A stretch of 31,587 bases of DNA from Bacteroidales bacterium UBA1769 (GTDB lineage Bacteria; Bacteroidota; Bacteroidia; Bacteroidales; UBA932), in the NCBI GenBank assembly GCA_002314725.1, contig DCGV01000075.1, positions 23,667 through 55,253 on the forward strand, given 5' to 3'. The notes beneath the pieces were generated by a model. It was not told the DNA's origin. It searched no databases and worked only from the letters and a program-made list of their open reading frames with translations. Of this stretch, positions 1 to 7,912 are shown piece after piece (position 1 is the stretch's first letter; every line of letters starts with the position of its first letter). Made by a program: the position numbers and the translations under genes.

Positions 1-8
1 CAAATTAG

Positions 9-27
9 TTACTTGCGAAACTTGAAT
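9..27 (+). repeat. Dispersed repeat copy 1 (TTACTTGCGAAACTTGAAT)
   Basis: This 19-base sequence recurs exactly, in reverse complement, at 20576-20594. It ends 2 bases before the start codon of the M28 peptidase; the other copy lies just upstream of infC. Its core pairs with a second inverted arm near infC, so it looks like half of a palindromic intergenic repeat whose left part is outside the window. Function is unknown. Confidence 0.6.
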
Positions 28-29
28 GA

Positions 30-1304
30 ATGATTATGAGAAAATTGACAACTATCATTTGCTCTTGCATTTTATTATTCACAGGTTGCAACACACATAG
101 TGCCCCTGATATCGAAATTTTCAAGAGTGTAATTGATGAGCTGAGTTCTGAAAAATATCAAGGCAGAGGTTATGCCTGCGATGGAGTAATCAAAGCTGGA
201 GAGTATATTGAATCACAATTTATTGAAGCCGGAGTAGATGAAGTGACGTTACAGCCATTCTGTATAGATGTCAACACATTCCCTGGAGAGATGGAAATGG
301 CTGTTGATGGGAAGCAGATAGTTCCAGGCTTGGATTTCGTCATGAGAGAGTATTCGCCAGGAATAAAGGGTAGTTTCAATTTATATTTCATCGATACGGC
401 AGGATATGATGCGGAAAAGATATTTAAAGAGATTGCCAAAGATGAAAATGAGAATTCATTCGTTGTTTGTGATTTCTACTTCACATACAAACACAAAGAT
501 GACTTCAACAAACTGCAGAGTAATGGAGGAGCCGCAAATGCAGGATTGATACTCACTTGGGAAACACCTTTGAAGTTTTATAAAGCGTACGCCGAAAAAG
601 TAATTGACAAACCAATAATCTGGACAACCTCCCAGATAATCAAAGATGCAAAGCGAGTCGAAGTCAATATAGAGAACAAATTTCTTGAAGATTACGAAAG
701 TAACAACATCCTTGCAAAAGTATCTGGAAAGAGAGATGACAGTTGTTTCGTATTCCTTGCACACTATGACCACTTGGGAAATCTAGGCAGAGATGTATAC
801 TATCCTGGAGCAAACGACAATGCTTCAGGCACTGCAGCATTGATATCATATGCCAATTATTACGCCAATAACAGGCCTGAATTCGATATATATTTCTTGG
901 CAGTATCCGGTGAGGATACAAACCTTCGTGGATCCACCTATTTTGTTAACAATCCTCTCATACCTCTTGAGAGCATTAAATATCTGATCAATATGGATAT
1001 GGTTGGAGATAACAATCCAATACAATATTGCGAAGTCAGCGAAACAGGAACCGACGGTTTTGAATTGATGGAACAGATAAACAGACAAGAAGGTTACATA
1101 GATGGTTTCAACCGTGGGGAATTGGCTGCCAACAGCGACCATTATCCATTTGCATTGAAGGGGGTGCCATGTATTTTGTTTGAGAATGAGAACGGTGACG
1201 CTTTTCCATATTATCACACAACTCAAGACAATATTGAAACTGTAAAATACACCCTATTTGAACCCCTTTCATCTATCATAACGACCTTTATTGAAAGATA
1301 TTAG
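30..1304 (+). CDS. M28-family zinc peptidase, lipoprotein
   Basis: A 424-residue protein with a signal peptide and a lipobox (LFTGC, Cys20), so it is probably a lipoprotein facing the periplasm. The second half has the M28 aminopeptidase/glutaminyl-cyclase fold signature: LAHYDHLG (first zinc His), GANDNASGTAAL (bridging Asp), SGEDTNLRGS (catalytic Glu plus a metal ligand), NMDMVGD (Asp ligand) and SDHYPF (His ligand). The metal ligand after the catalytic Glu is Asp where most family members have Glu. Residues ~25-230 would hold the N-terminal region and inserted domain common in this family. It probably removes N-terminal residues from peptides; the substrate cannot be read from sequence. 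An alternative start is Met3. It is convergent with the aroD-aroA gene, with only 18 bases between them. Confidence 0.85.
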   Translation: MIMRKLTTIICSCILLFTGCNTHSAPDIEIFKSVIDELSSEKYQGRGYACDGVIKAGEYIESQFIEAGVDEVTLQPFCIDVNTFPGEMEMAVDGKQIVPGLDFVMREYSPGIKGSFNLYFIDTAGYDAEKIFKEIAKDENENSFVVCDFYFTYKHKDDFNKLQSNGGAANAGLILTWETPLKFYKAYAEKVIDKPIIWTTSQIIKDAKRVEVNIENKFLEDYESNNILAKVSGKRDDSCFVFLAHYDHLGNLGRDVYYPGANDNASGTAALISYANYYANNRPEFDIYFLAVSGEDTNLRGSTYFVNNPLIPLESIKYLINMDMVGDNNPIQYCEVSETGTDGFELMEQINRQEGYIDGFNRGELAANSDHYPFALKGVPCILFENENGDAFPYYHTTQDNIETVKYTLFEPLSSIITTFIERY

Positions 1305-1322
1305 AATTCAGCTGATGAGCTA

Positions 1323-3257
1323 CTACTGCCTGTAGAACGACTTCAAAAAAGAGGGGAAAGATTTATCTATACATTTGATATCGTCGATGATAATCTCTTT
1401 AGACGCTGCAATGGATGCCACTTTTAGCATCATGGCAATCCTATGATCATGGAAAGAGCTGTAACTACCGCCTTTTAACATATGTCCAGACACCAATCTA
1501 GACGACAATGTCTCTCCATCAATAGAAATCTTATTTCCTTCAATGTAATTAGAAACCCCTAATTGAGATAAAGCCTCAGTAATTGCTATTGCACGATTGC
1601 TCTCCTTATCATGCAACCTATCTATTCCGGATATTTTACTTCTACCAGGACAAAATGCCGCCAATAAAGCTACAATTGGGATGATATCCGGAGCATTATC
1701 CAATGAGATATCAAAAGATCTTAACGGCGCCTTGGATACAGATATCACATCTTTTTCAAGAATAATCTTTGCGCCAGCCTCTTTCAATATTTCAACTATT
1801 ATTCGGTCTGGTTGTAGAGAATCATTCTGCAGGTTATTAATTGTCACATTTCCAAAAATAGCACCAGCAACCAAGAAATTTGAACAACCACTCCAATCCC
1901 CTTCAATATCAATGACACTCTCATGCAACTTTTGCTTACCAGGAATATCGAAAACAATATCATCATCCAACGCTTCATAACCTACCTCAACACCAAATGA
2001 GTGCAACATATGTATGGTCATTTGGAGATATTGAAAACTTTTTGGATTATGGACGATCAATTTGGATGACTCGTTCGCTAAAGGAAGAGACATCAAAAGG
2101 CCAGAAATCAGTTGGGAACTGAATGATCCATCTATTTCTACATTTGCTGGAGAAAGTTTGCCAGACACTGAAATTGGAACTGACACTATCTCTTCATTAG
2201 GACCATTCACAGTAACTCCAAAAGATTCCATAGTCTCCTTCACCCCTCTCAATTGCCTATTGACAAGCGTTTTCTCACCGGTAATAATAAAAGATTCTCC
2301 ACGAAGATGGCTCATCAAAGGAATCATCATTCTAGTCAAAAAACCGGATTCACCAGTATGAATTACAGAAAGGCAACCAGGACAACTCTTTTTTAATGAT
2401 CCTTCAATTATTAAGTCAGAGCCATCAATATGTATAACAGAGCCCATCGATTTTGCTATATTCAGAGCTGACATAGCGTCTTCACAAATAGTGAAATTGT
2501 TGATTTTTGAAACTCCTGAAGTCAGTGCGGCCAATATAATAGCCCTTTGTGCATAACTTTTCGAAGATGGAGCGACCAGTATGTTTTTGTAGCCACAAAA
2601 ACCATCGTATAATTTAGCATTGTAATTTTTGTAACAAACTTGACCTGGCGCAACGCAATTATCTGTAGAGATGGAACAATATGTAAAAGGGGCTCCGTTT
2701 ACCAAGACATCAAATCGGCTTGAAATGCCATACTCTCCCATTGAAAATGCAATGAGACGTCCATATATATTTTTCGTTTTCTGATATAAAACATTCAGGA
2801 TATCTATATCAGAGGAAGAGTGTGCAGTTGTTACTATCTTTACGATATCCGCTCCTTTATCAATAGCAGATGTTGTTATCTGTATCAGCTCTTCAAGAGA
2901 TGGTGTATTTGTAAAATTGTGATAAGAACGGATTGTCCTACATGATTTTTCGCTGGCAAAAGACATTATCTCGTGTGAAAGAGATTCAGAAGCTTCAATC
3001 TCTAAATCAACGAAATCAGCACCTGCATCAATGGCTGTAACCAACCTCTTTTTACAAATTGATTCACTACCGCACTCTTCCACCCTGCATGTGGCTATCA
3101 ATGGCTTTCGTGATTTGTTGAATATTGAAAATATCTCCTCGTCTGACAGGGTACATCTATCAAGACGTATCTCGGCCATCTCGACATCTTCCCTTGAAAT
3201 AATTTCACAAATATCAGAGTAGTACTTATGGTCTATGCATGTACAGATCATATTCAA
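1323..3257 (-). CDS. aroDA: Fused type I 3-dehydroquinate dehydratase / EPSP synthase
   Basis: A 644-residue bifunctional shikimate-pathway enzyme. Residues ~1-215 are a type I dehydroquinate dehydratase: EIRLD (29-33), catalytic His113 in SYHNF, Schiff-base Lys140 in VKIVTTAHS, SSR (179-181) and Gln206. Residues ~222-644 are 3-phosphoshikimate 1-carboxyvinyltransferase: SSKSYAQRA (Lys233), PDIIP with catalytic Asp near 524, KES (551-553) and DHRIAM (604-609). Both halves keep their key residues, so both activities are expected. The loop that reads GNAGTAMR in E. coli AroA is GESGFLTR here, so the AroA half belongs to a divergent clade. The start codon overlaps the upstream dehydrogenase stop by 4 bases. 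It is the last gene of the leftward operon. The fusion catalyses steps 3 and 6, which are not consecutive, so simple channelling is not the obvious reason for it. Confidence 0.93.
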   Translation of the reverse strand: MNMICTCIDHKYYSDICEIISREDVEMAEIRLDRCTLSDEEIFSIFNKSRKPLIATCRVEECGSESICKKRLVTAIDAGADFVDLEIEASESLSHEIMSFASEKSCRTIRSYHNFTNTPSLEELIQITTSAIDKGADIVKIVTTAHSSSDIDILNVLYQKTKNIYGRLIAFSMGEYGISSRFDVLVNGAPFTYCSISTDNCVAPGQVCYKNYNAKLYDGFCGYKNILVAPSSKSYAQRAIILAALTSGVSKINNFTICEDAMSALNIAKSMGSVIHIDGSDLIIEGSLKKSCPGCLSVIHTGESGFLTRMMIPLMSHLRGESFIITGEKTLVNRQLRGVKETMESFGVTVNGPNEEIVSVPISVSGKLSPANVEIDGSFSSQLISGLLMSLPLANESSKLIVHNPKSFQYLQMTIHMLHSFGVEVGYEALDDDIVFDIPGKQKLHESVIDIEGDWSGCSNFLVAGAIFGNVTINNLQNDSLQPDRIIVEILKEAGAKIILEKDVISVSKAPLRSFDISLDNAPDIIPIVALLAAFCPGRSKISGIDRLHDKESNRAIAITEALSQLGVSNYIEGNKISIDGETLSSRLVSGHMLKGGSYSSFHDHRIAMMLKVASIAASKEIIIDDIKCIDKSFPSFLKSFYRQ

Positions 3258-4195
3258 ATATGCAATACCGACTTGATATTTTCAGCAACCTTCTCTATCA
3301 AAGCATACCTCGCCTCTTCACTTGCCCAAGCGATATGGGGACTAAGTAACAATCTTTCAGGATGAGTCATCTTCATATATGGATGTTCTGCTGGCATAGG
3401 CTCCTTAGTAAACACGTCAGTAGCAGCACCGGCAATGGCTCCTTCATCCAACGCACGTGCCAGATCAGTCTCATTTACAATAGGTCCACGTCCCATATTC
3501 AACAGGTATGCAGTTGGCTTCATCCTACATATTTGACTATATCCTATCAAGTTGAGAGTCCTGTCATTCAGAGGAGCATGGATGGATATTATATCACAGC
3601 TGGATAACAATTCATCCAATGATACCGCTTTATATTTGTCCGAGTGCGGATTCCCTGAAGTGGAGTAGTAAACTACTTCCATACCAAATGCAGTCAGAAT
3701 TTCAGCTACTCTAGAACCAATATTACCCAACCCGATGATACCAGCTCTTTTACCGGACAGCTCCCAGAAATGTATCGAAAGATTTGAGAAAAAACCGGAC
3801 GATGAGTATTGTCCACTCTTGCAGTATTCATCGAAAGATGAAGATTTGCCAACAAGATTTAGGATCTGCATCATTGTAACTTGAGCTACACTCTCAGTTG
3901 AATAATTCTTCGCATTCCTAACTGGTATCCCAACCTTCGCCGAATACTCTAAATCAACATTATTCATTCCAGTAGCAGCTATGCATATCAATTTAAGTTG
4001 CTTGGCTGCATCTATCTGTTCCTTACCTATATAGACCTTATTTGTCACTATTACGTCTGCATCTCCAATCCTATCAAACACCTCTGTTTCAGAACTATCT
4101 TTATATAGGGTCACATCGCCACATTGTTCTAAAAGTGACGCATTACTGCTATCAATCAAAGCATCGGAATCAAGAAATACAATCTTTAAAGCCAT
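3254..4195 (-). CDS. D-2-hydroxyacid dehydrogenase
   Basis: A 313-residue NAD-dependent dehydrogenase of the D-isomer-specific 2-hydroxyacid family. The Rossmann motif is GLGNIG (155-160), and the family's catalytic residues are present: Arg236 in MGRGPIV, Glu265 in TKEPMP and His287 in SPHIAWAS. Length is normal. It most resembles the glycerate dehydrogenase/hydroxypyruvate reductase branch, but the substrate (hydroxypyruvate, glyoxylate, or another 2-keto acid) is inferred. It starts 12 bases after deoC and overlaps the fused aroD-aroA gene by 4 bases, so translation is likely coupled. A serine-synthesis role (PGDH) is less likely because there is no regulatory ACT domain. Confidence 0.88.
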   Translation of the reverse strand: MALKIVFLDSDALIDSSNASLLEQCGDVTLYKDSSETEVFDRIGDADVIVTNKVYIGKEQIDAAKQLKLICIAATGMNNVDLEYSAKVGIPVRNAKNYSTESVAQVTMMQILNLVGKSSSFDEYCKSGQYSSSGFFSNLSIHFWELSGKRAGIIGLGNIGSRVAEILTAFGMEVVYYSTSGNPHSDKYKAVSLDELLSSCDIISIHAPLNDRTLNLIGYSQICRMKPTAYLLNMGRGPIVNETDLARALDEGAIAGAATDVFTKEPMPAEHPYMKMTHPERLLLSPHIAWASEEARYALIEKVAENIKSVLHI

Positions 4196-4207
4196 ATGTG
4201 GTTTGTA

Positions 4208-4993
4208 TTAGAAATATTTAACCTCTGATCCTTCCAGTGCAGATAGAAGATTGTTTGCCATACGACTGGCTCCAAAACGGAATAGATCCTTATTCAACCA
4301 CTCTTCACCTAGAATATCACGTACAATCTGGAAATAGGTGACAGCATCATCAGGGGTGGAAATACCGCCGGCAGGTTTGAATCCCACCTTTCTTCCACTC
4401 TCCTCATAGTAGTCCTTAATACATCTGCACATGATTTCCGCAGCTTCAGGAGTTGCAGCCGGAGACATTTTCCCCGTTGAAGTCTTTATAAAATCAGCGC
4501 CTGCCTCCATAGCCAAAAAAGATGCTTTAATAATATTGTCAGGTGTTTGAAGTGCACCTGTTTCAAGAATGACTTTCAGATGTGATTTTGGATTTACTGA
4601 AGTAATCGCTTGTTTTATCTCCTTGATCTCTTCAGTACAATCTTCATAATTTCCATCAAAGAATGCATTAAGTGCCAATACTATATCTACCTCATCGGCA
4701 CCATCCTTTACTGCTTTGGCACACTCCAAGACCTTCACACCTAAAAAAGTTTGAGAAGTAGGAAAACTACCTCCAACAACTGTAATATGAACATCTCTAT
4801 TCTCCCTAACGGCTGCTATTGTCTTTGCGAAATTAGGATAAACACAAATTGAAGCAGGAAGAGGATAATTTGGATATTGATCATTGAAACGATTGACTTT
4901 TTCAACCATTGCAGTTATCTTACTGTGTGTATCAGTAGAATTCAGAGAGGTCAAATCTATCAGACCTAATGCTTGTTTATATATCTCTTTCAT
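4208..4993 (-). CDS. deoC: Deoxyribose-phosphate aldolase
   Basis: A 261-residue class I aldolase that cleaves 2-deoxyribose-5-phosphate to glyceraldehyde-3-phosphate and acetaldehyde in cytoplasmic deoxynucleoside catabolism. Key positions of the E. coli-type enzyme are visible: Asp103 in EVDIVLAL, Lys140/VILETG, Schiff-base Lys170 in FIKTSTGK and Lys206 in GFKPAGG. Full length. It is 11 bases downstream of the radical SAM gene and 12 bases upstream of the dehydrogenase, inside the leftward operon. No other deoxynucleoside catabolic genes (deoA, deoB, deoD) are nearby. Confidence 0.95.
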   Translation of the reverse strand: MKEIYKQALGLIDLTSLNSTDTHSKITAMVEKVNRFNDQYPNYPLPASICVYPNFAKTIAAVRENRDVHITVVGGSFPTSQTFLGVKVLECAKAVKDGADEVDIVLALNAFFDGNYEDCTEEIKEIKQAITSVNPKSHLKVILETGALQTPDNIIKASFLAMEAGADFIKTSTGKMSPAATPEAAEIMCRCIKDYYEESGRKVGFKPAGGISTPDDAVTYFQIVRDILGEEWLNKDLFRFGASRMANNLLSALEGSEVKYF

Positions 4994-5004
4994 ATTTTCT
5001 ATAT

Positions 5005-5781
5005 TTATCCTGCGATAATTACATCTATTCCCAACTCTCTGACAGGTGCAGCAATCTCCTCAAGTTCCTCCTTTGGTATCTTAATCAGTGTCGGAAGAGG
5101 TGGTATTCTGTCCAGTGTATATATCATCACCTGCCTTGGTTTCAGTTCCGCTACCATTTTAAGCCAACCTGATACCAATTCGGGGTCGGAGCAATCAATA
5201 CTCTTTCCATCAACAGATCCTCTAAGGAACATGGTTTGAAGTATAAAATCACCTTTGAACCATTTTAAATTCTCAACAACAGAAGCTATGGAGTAATCTG
5301 AAGATTGTGGTCTGTCAATTATCTTAGCGAAATCATCAAAAGCTGAATCAACTTTTAGAATAGGGTTATCAACTTTCGCAAGTGCCTCTTTGACACCAGG
5401 CCGATTAAGAAAAGTTGCGTTTGACAAGACTGAAACAGTGGATTCAGGATAGTATTTATCCCTTATAGTCAAAGTATAATCAATAATCTCAGGAAAATCA
5501 GGATGGAGAGTAGGTTCACCATTCCCAGAAAAAGTGATGGTATCAACCTGAATACCGGAATTGTGACAACTTTGAAGACCCTCCTCCAAGGCTTTGAAAA
5601 CAGTCTCTTTATTGGGCAAGTTATTGTCATTTCTTCCATCTTTATTCCATCCGCATTCACAATATATACAATCAAATGAGCACAATTTACCATAACTTGG
5701 CAAAAGGTTCACACCTAATGACGTACCCAGCCTACGGCTATGAATCGGTCCAAATACTATTGAATTAAAAGTAATAGACAT
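5005..5781 (-). CDS. Radical SAM protein (COG0731-like)
   Basis: A 258-residue radical SAM enzyme. Near the N-terminus is FGPIHSRRLGTSLGVNLLP, typical of the COG0731 group, followed by the 4Fe-4S motif CSFDCIYC (Cys34, Cys38, Cys41, spacing CX3CX2C). FSGNGEPTLHPDF matches the SAM-binding glycine-rich strand. There is no obvious extra iron-sulfur domain or SPASM extension. The family includes wyosine-related and uncharacterised proteins; the substrate here is unknown. It lies between the amidohydrolase and deoC with gaps of 12 and 11 bases, so it is co-transcribed with them. Confidence 0.87.
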   Translation of the reverse strand: MSITFNSIVFGPIHSRRLGTSLGVNLLPSYGKLCSFDCIYCECGWNKDGRNDNNLPNKETVFKALEEGLQSCHNSGIQVDTITFSGNGEPTLHPDFPEIIDYTLTIRDKYYPESTVSVLSNATFLNRPGVKEALAKVDNPILKVDSAFDDFAKIIDRPQSSDYSIASVVENLKWFKGDFILQTMFLRGSVDGKSIDCSDPELVSGWLKMVAELKPRQVMIYTLDRIPPLPTLIKIPKEELEEIAAPVRELGIDVIIAG

Positions 5782-5793
5782 AACAAAACTCCT

Positions 5794-6996
5794 CTATATC
5801 AATCTAATTGATTTAGCATTCTCATTCAAGATCAAAGTATCCAAATCAATATTTTCAATAAGCACAACTCCAGGCTTTTTCCCAACTTCAAGAGTTCCAA
5901 TAGTATCATCAGCGCCTATTGCTTTTGCACCATTGATAGTTGCCCAAGCGAGAATCTCATCAAATGGAATATTGGAGAAATTCTCTTGAATAGTTCTCAT
6001 TTCTGCCACCATTGAGAGTTGGTCATTGCTTGACAGGCTGTCAGTTCCTATACAGATTTGCAATTCGTTTGCTCTCAGCAGATTCAATGGAGGCAATTCA
6101 TTGTGAATAAAAATATTTGACAATGGACAAACTGCCCAGAAAACATTTTTGAAGGATTTCCTGGCATAATCTATACTTTCTTGATCGGTAGCAACATTGT
6201 GAACAAGAATAACATTTTCGCTAATTGGCATCTCTACCGACTCAGATAGATTATCTATAAAATAGTTCAAAGCGCTACCTCCTGTCACCGGTAGCTGAGT
6301 TGTACCTCTGCCTCTATAATCTTCAGCCAGAGGTCCGGTACCATATCGTAACATATCCTCCTCTTCTTGACTCTCCTGATTGTGATATGAAATAAAACCT
6401 GATTTCAACCCCTCAACAGCAGACATACGATTAAGGAGCGGACTCATCGTATAACAGGAGTGTGGGGTTGGAGCTGCTTTAATACCAAAAGCATCAGCCT
6501 TCTTCTTCAATTCAAGGACATCTTCAATAATATTAGGGGCATCTTCCGGCTCAGTACCAAAAACTTCAAGAAAGGTTCTTGTGAACATTGGAGAGTATTT
6601 CTTCATTTCGAAACTCTCGGAACAATTGCTGATATCTCCCATTCCACTGACTCCTTGACGATAAAGATCATCAAAAGCCTCCATCATCGCACCCATTCTC
6701 TCATCATGGCCTACTGTAGTACGTAATGAATTGATCTGTTGTATAAACCCATCCATACCTGTACCCTTTTTGAACAACCCTTTTAAATGAGAAAGTTCTA
6801 TATGACAATGAGAGTTGACAAATCCAGGAACTAACACGCCATCGTATCTCTCGACAGCAACATTATCAAAATGTCTTTCAGATAGTTTTCCAATAGCTAC
6901 AATCTCCCCCTTGGATGTGCACTCAACATATCCATCTCTTATTTTCTCTCCAGAGACTGGAAAGACATAATCGGCTGAAATGACTCTTAATCCCAT
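5794..6996 (-). CDS. Amidohydrolase / deaminase family protein
   Basis: A 400-residue metal-dependent hydrolase of the cytosine deaminase/chlorohydrolase-like amidohydrolase superfamily. Visible metal and active-site motifs are NSHCHIELSH (His63 and His65), YHNQESQEE (third His, with a following acidic pair), LVHNVATD (fourth His) and IGTDSLSSND (catalytic Asp). The N- and C-terminal strands form the usual composite beta-sandwich, including GTLEVGKKPG near the end. Relatives include aminofutalosine, S-adenosylhomocysteine and guanine deaminases; the sequence does not decide among these. No other futalosine-pathway gene is present here. Its start overlaps the end of the DUF4296 gene by 10 bases. 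Confidence 0.85.
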   Translation of the reverse strand: MGLRVISADYVFPVSGEKIRDGYVECTSKGEIVAIGKLSERHFDNVAVERYDGVLVPGFVNSHCHIELSHLKGLFKKGTGMDGFIQQINSLRTTVGHDERMGAMMEAFDDLYRQGVSGMGDISNCSESFEMKKYSPMFTRTFLEVFGTEPEDAPNIIEDVLELKKKADAFGIKAAPTPHSCYTMSPLLNRMSAVEGLKSGFISYHNQESQEEEDMLRYGTGPLAEDYRGRGTTQLPVTGGSALNYFIDNLSESVEMPISENVILVHNVATDQESIDYARKSFKNVFWAVCPLSNIFIHNELPPLNLLRANELQICIGTDSLSSNDQLSMVAEMRTIQENFSNIPFDEILAWATINGAKAIGADDTIGTLEVGKKPGVVLIENIDLDTLILNENAKSIRLI

Positions 6997-7583
6997 TTAT
7001 TCTTCAACTCTTTTAACTCTTTCTTTGACAATTTTTTCTCCTTAACAGTTTTTTTCTCCTTCTCAGGTTCAGGATTATTCTGATCCTCTGTTGGAGTCGG
7101 ATTCTGTCTCTCCTGTTCAATAACGAACTCCTTCTCCAACGGCACATCTTCCGGTTTTTGCAACTTATGCTTCAACCGTGTAGCCTTTTTCGAGACTTTT
7201 TTCTGATCATCTTCCTCTAATGAGATCTCTTCCATGCCTTCATGTTGCTGTCTGAATTCAGTTTGACTATCAAACAACTCAACATCAATAGACTCTTTTA
7301 CTTTTTGAAGTATCGATACGAAGATTTTGGGATTATGACGATAGAACTCTATGGAAGAGTTGAAATCATCAACCGAATAGCCGTATTCTTCAATAATTGG
7401 AGCATATACCAAAGTCGTATCAGCCAGAGTTGACAACTCGTTATCCATATCTATATATTGGTCGGCGAGAAACAGATCCTCCAACAATGAAGACATCTCC
7501 TTTGGAGGAATTTGTGCTTTTGGGCCACAACTGGAAACCAAAGCTGAAGCGATAAGAAGAAAGATTAATTTTTTACAATTCAT
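6987..7583 (-). CDS. DUF4296-like lipoprotein
   Basis: A 198-residue protein with a signal peptide ending in SSCG (Cys19), so likely a lipoprotein. Residues ~28-115 match the DUF4296 pattern known from Bacteroidota: IPPKEMSSLLEDLFLADQYI, then Tyr/Asp-rich helices ending in VDDFNSSIEFYRHNP. From ~120 to the end the protein is a charged Lys/Glu/Pro tail (KEKKTVKEKKLSKKELKEL), probably disordered or helical. Function is unknown. It is the first gene of the leftward operon and sits directly behind a candidate TAACTTTG promoter. Confidence 0.85.
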   Translation of the reverse strand: MNCKKLIFLLIASALVSSCGPKAQIPPKEMSSLLEDLFLADQYIDMDNELSTLADTTLVYAPIIEEYGYSVDDFNSSIEFYRHNPKIFVSILQKVKESIDVELFDSQTEFRQQHEGMEEISLEEDDQKKVSKKATRLKHKLQKPEDVPLEKEFVIEQERQNPTPTEDQNNPEPEKEKKTVKEKKLSKKELKELKNKWD

Positions 7584-7600
7584 AACAACATAATGGACTT

Positions 7601-7608
7601 CAAAGTTA
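7601..7608 (-). promoter_or_regulatory. Candidate -7 box of the DUF4296-to-aroDA operon
   Basis: Read leftward, this is TAACTTTG, matching the Bacteroidota -7 consensus TAnnTTTG. It would start transcription roughly 10 bases before the ATG at 7583. No good -33 TTG is seen at the usual distance, so it is a candidate only. Confidence 0.45.
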
Positions 7609-7620
7609 CTAAAAAATCAA

Positions 7621-7628
7621 TATCTTTG
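7621..7628 (+). promoter_or_regulatory. Candidate -7 box for purD
   Basis: TATCTTTG matches TAnnTTTG on the + strand and faces away from the TAACTTTG box at 7601-7608. Starting from it, the purD leader would be about 280 bases long and would contain the heptamer array and all five hairpins below. The -33 region is weak. Confidence 0.5.
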
Positions 7629-7638
7629 CTTTATTAAA

Positions 7639-7701
7639 AGTTAAGAGTTAAGAGCTAAGAGCTCAAACTCTGGACTCTCAACTCTGGACTCTAGACTTTA
7701 G
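7639..7701. repeat. Nine in-phase degenerate heptamers
   Basis: Read in steps of seven, the 63 bases are AGTTAAG, AGTTAAG, AGCTAAG, AGCTCAA, ACTCTGG, ACTCTCA, ACTCTGG, ACTCTAG, ACTTTAG. The first half and second half differ in sequence but keep one phase and are loosely complementary, meeting around GAGCT-AAG-AGCTC (7652-7664). It lies just downstream of the candidate purD promoter, so it would be transcribed. Its role is unknown; replication slippage is a plausible origin. Confidence 0.65.
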
Positions 7702-7721
7702 CGCAACTTGCCAGCTAGTAA

Positions 7722-7855
7722 GGCATCGTCAGATGCCGCAGCGGAACGTCAGCAAGATTTTCGGGAGAAAATCGAAACAGTGGCGCTGCCCGCTGGAACG
7801 AAGTGAAAGCGGAATGTATGCCCCTTGGGGCTGTCATGAAGCGAAGCGAAATGAC
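7722..7855 (+). other. Row of five small hairpins in the purD leader
   Basis: This non-coding stretch, with more G+C than its surroundings, holds five successive perfect inverted repeats: GGCATC-gtca-GATGCC (7722-7737), GATTTTC-ggga-GAAAATC (7756-7773), CCGCT...AGCGG (7790-7812), GCCCC-tt-GGGGC (7820-7831) and GTCAT...ATGAC (7833-7855). CAGCGG at 7739-7744 can also pair with CCGCTG at 7790-7795, which competes with the third hairpin. I recognise no known riboswitch motif. It may be a structured leader RNA, a small RNA or a decayed repetitive element. The whole 7584-7912 gap contains no credible protein gene. Confidence 0.5.
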
Positions 7856-7912
7856 TGGGGTTAGTGAATGTGCGGGGGAATGTGTTGAGAGTTAATAGTA
7901 TAATAGTTAAAT

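Noticed and set aside
846..1226. A 126-residue minus-strand open frame inside the M28 gene
   Set aside because: It opposes a gene with intact zinc-site motifs and has no family resemblance.
1305..1322. A terminator between the convergent M28 and aroD-aroA genes
   Set aside because: Only 18 bases separate them, with a weak AGCT palindrome and no T-tract.
3597..3614. A lac-operator-like sequence (ctggataacaattc)
   Set aside because: It lies within the coding sequence of the dehydrogenase and is a chance resemblance.
5794..6996. A futalosine (menaquinone) pathway role for the amidohydrolase
   Set aside because: No other mqn gene is nearby and Bacteroidales generally use the classical menaquinone pathway, so no specific name was given.
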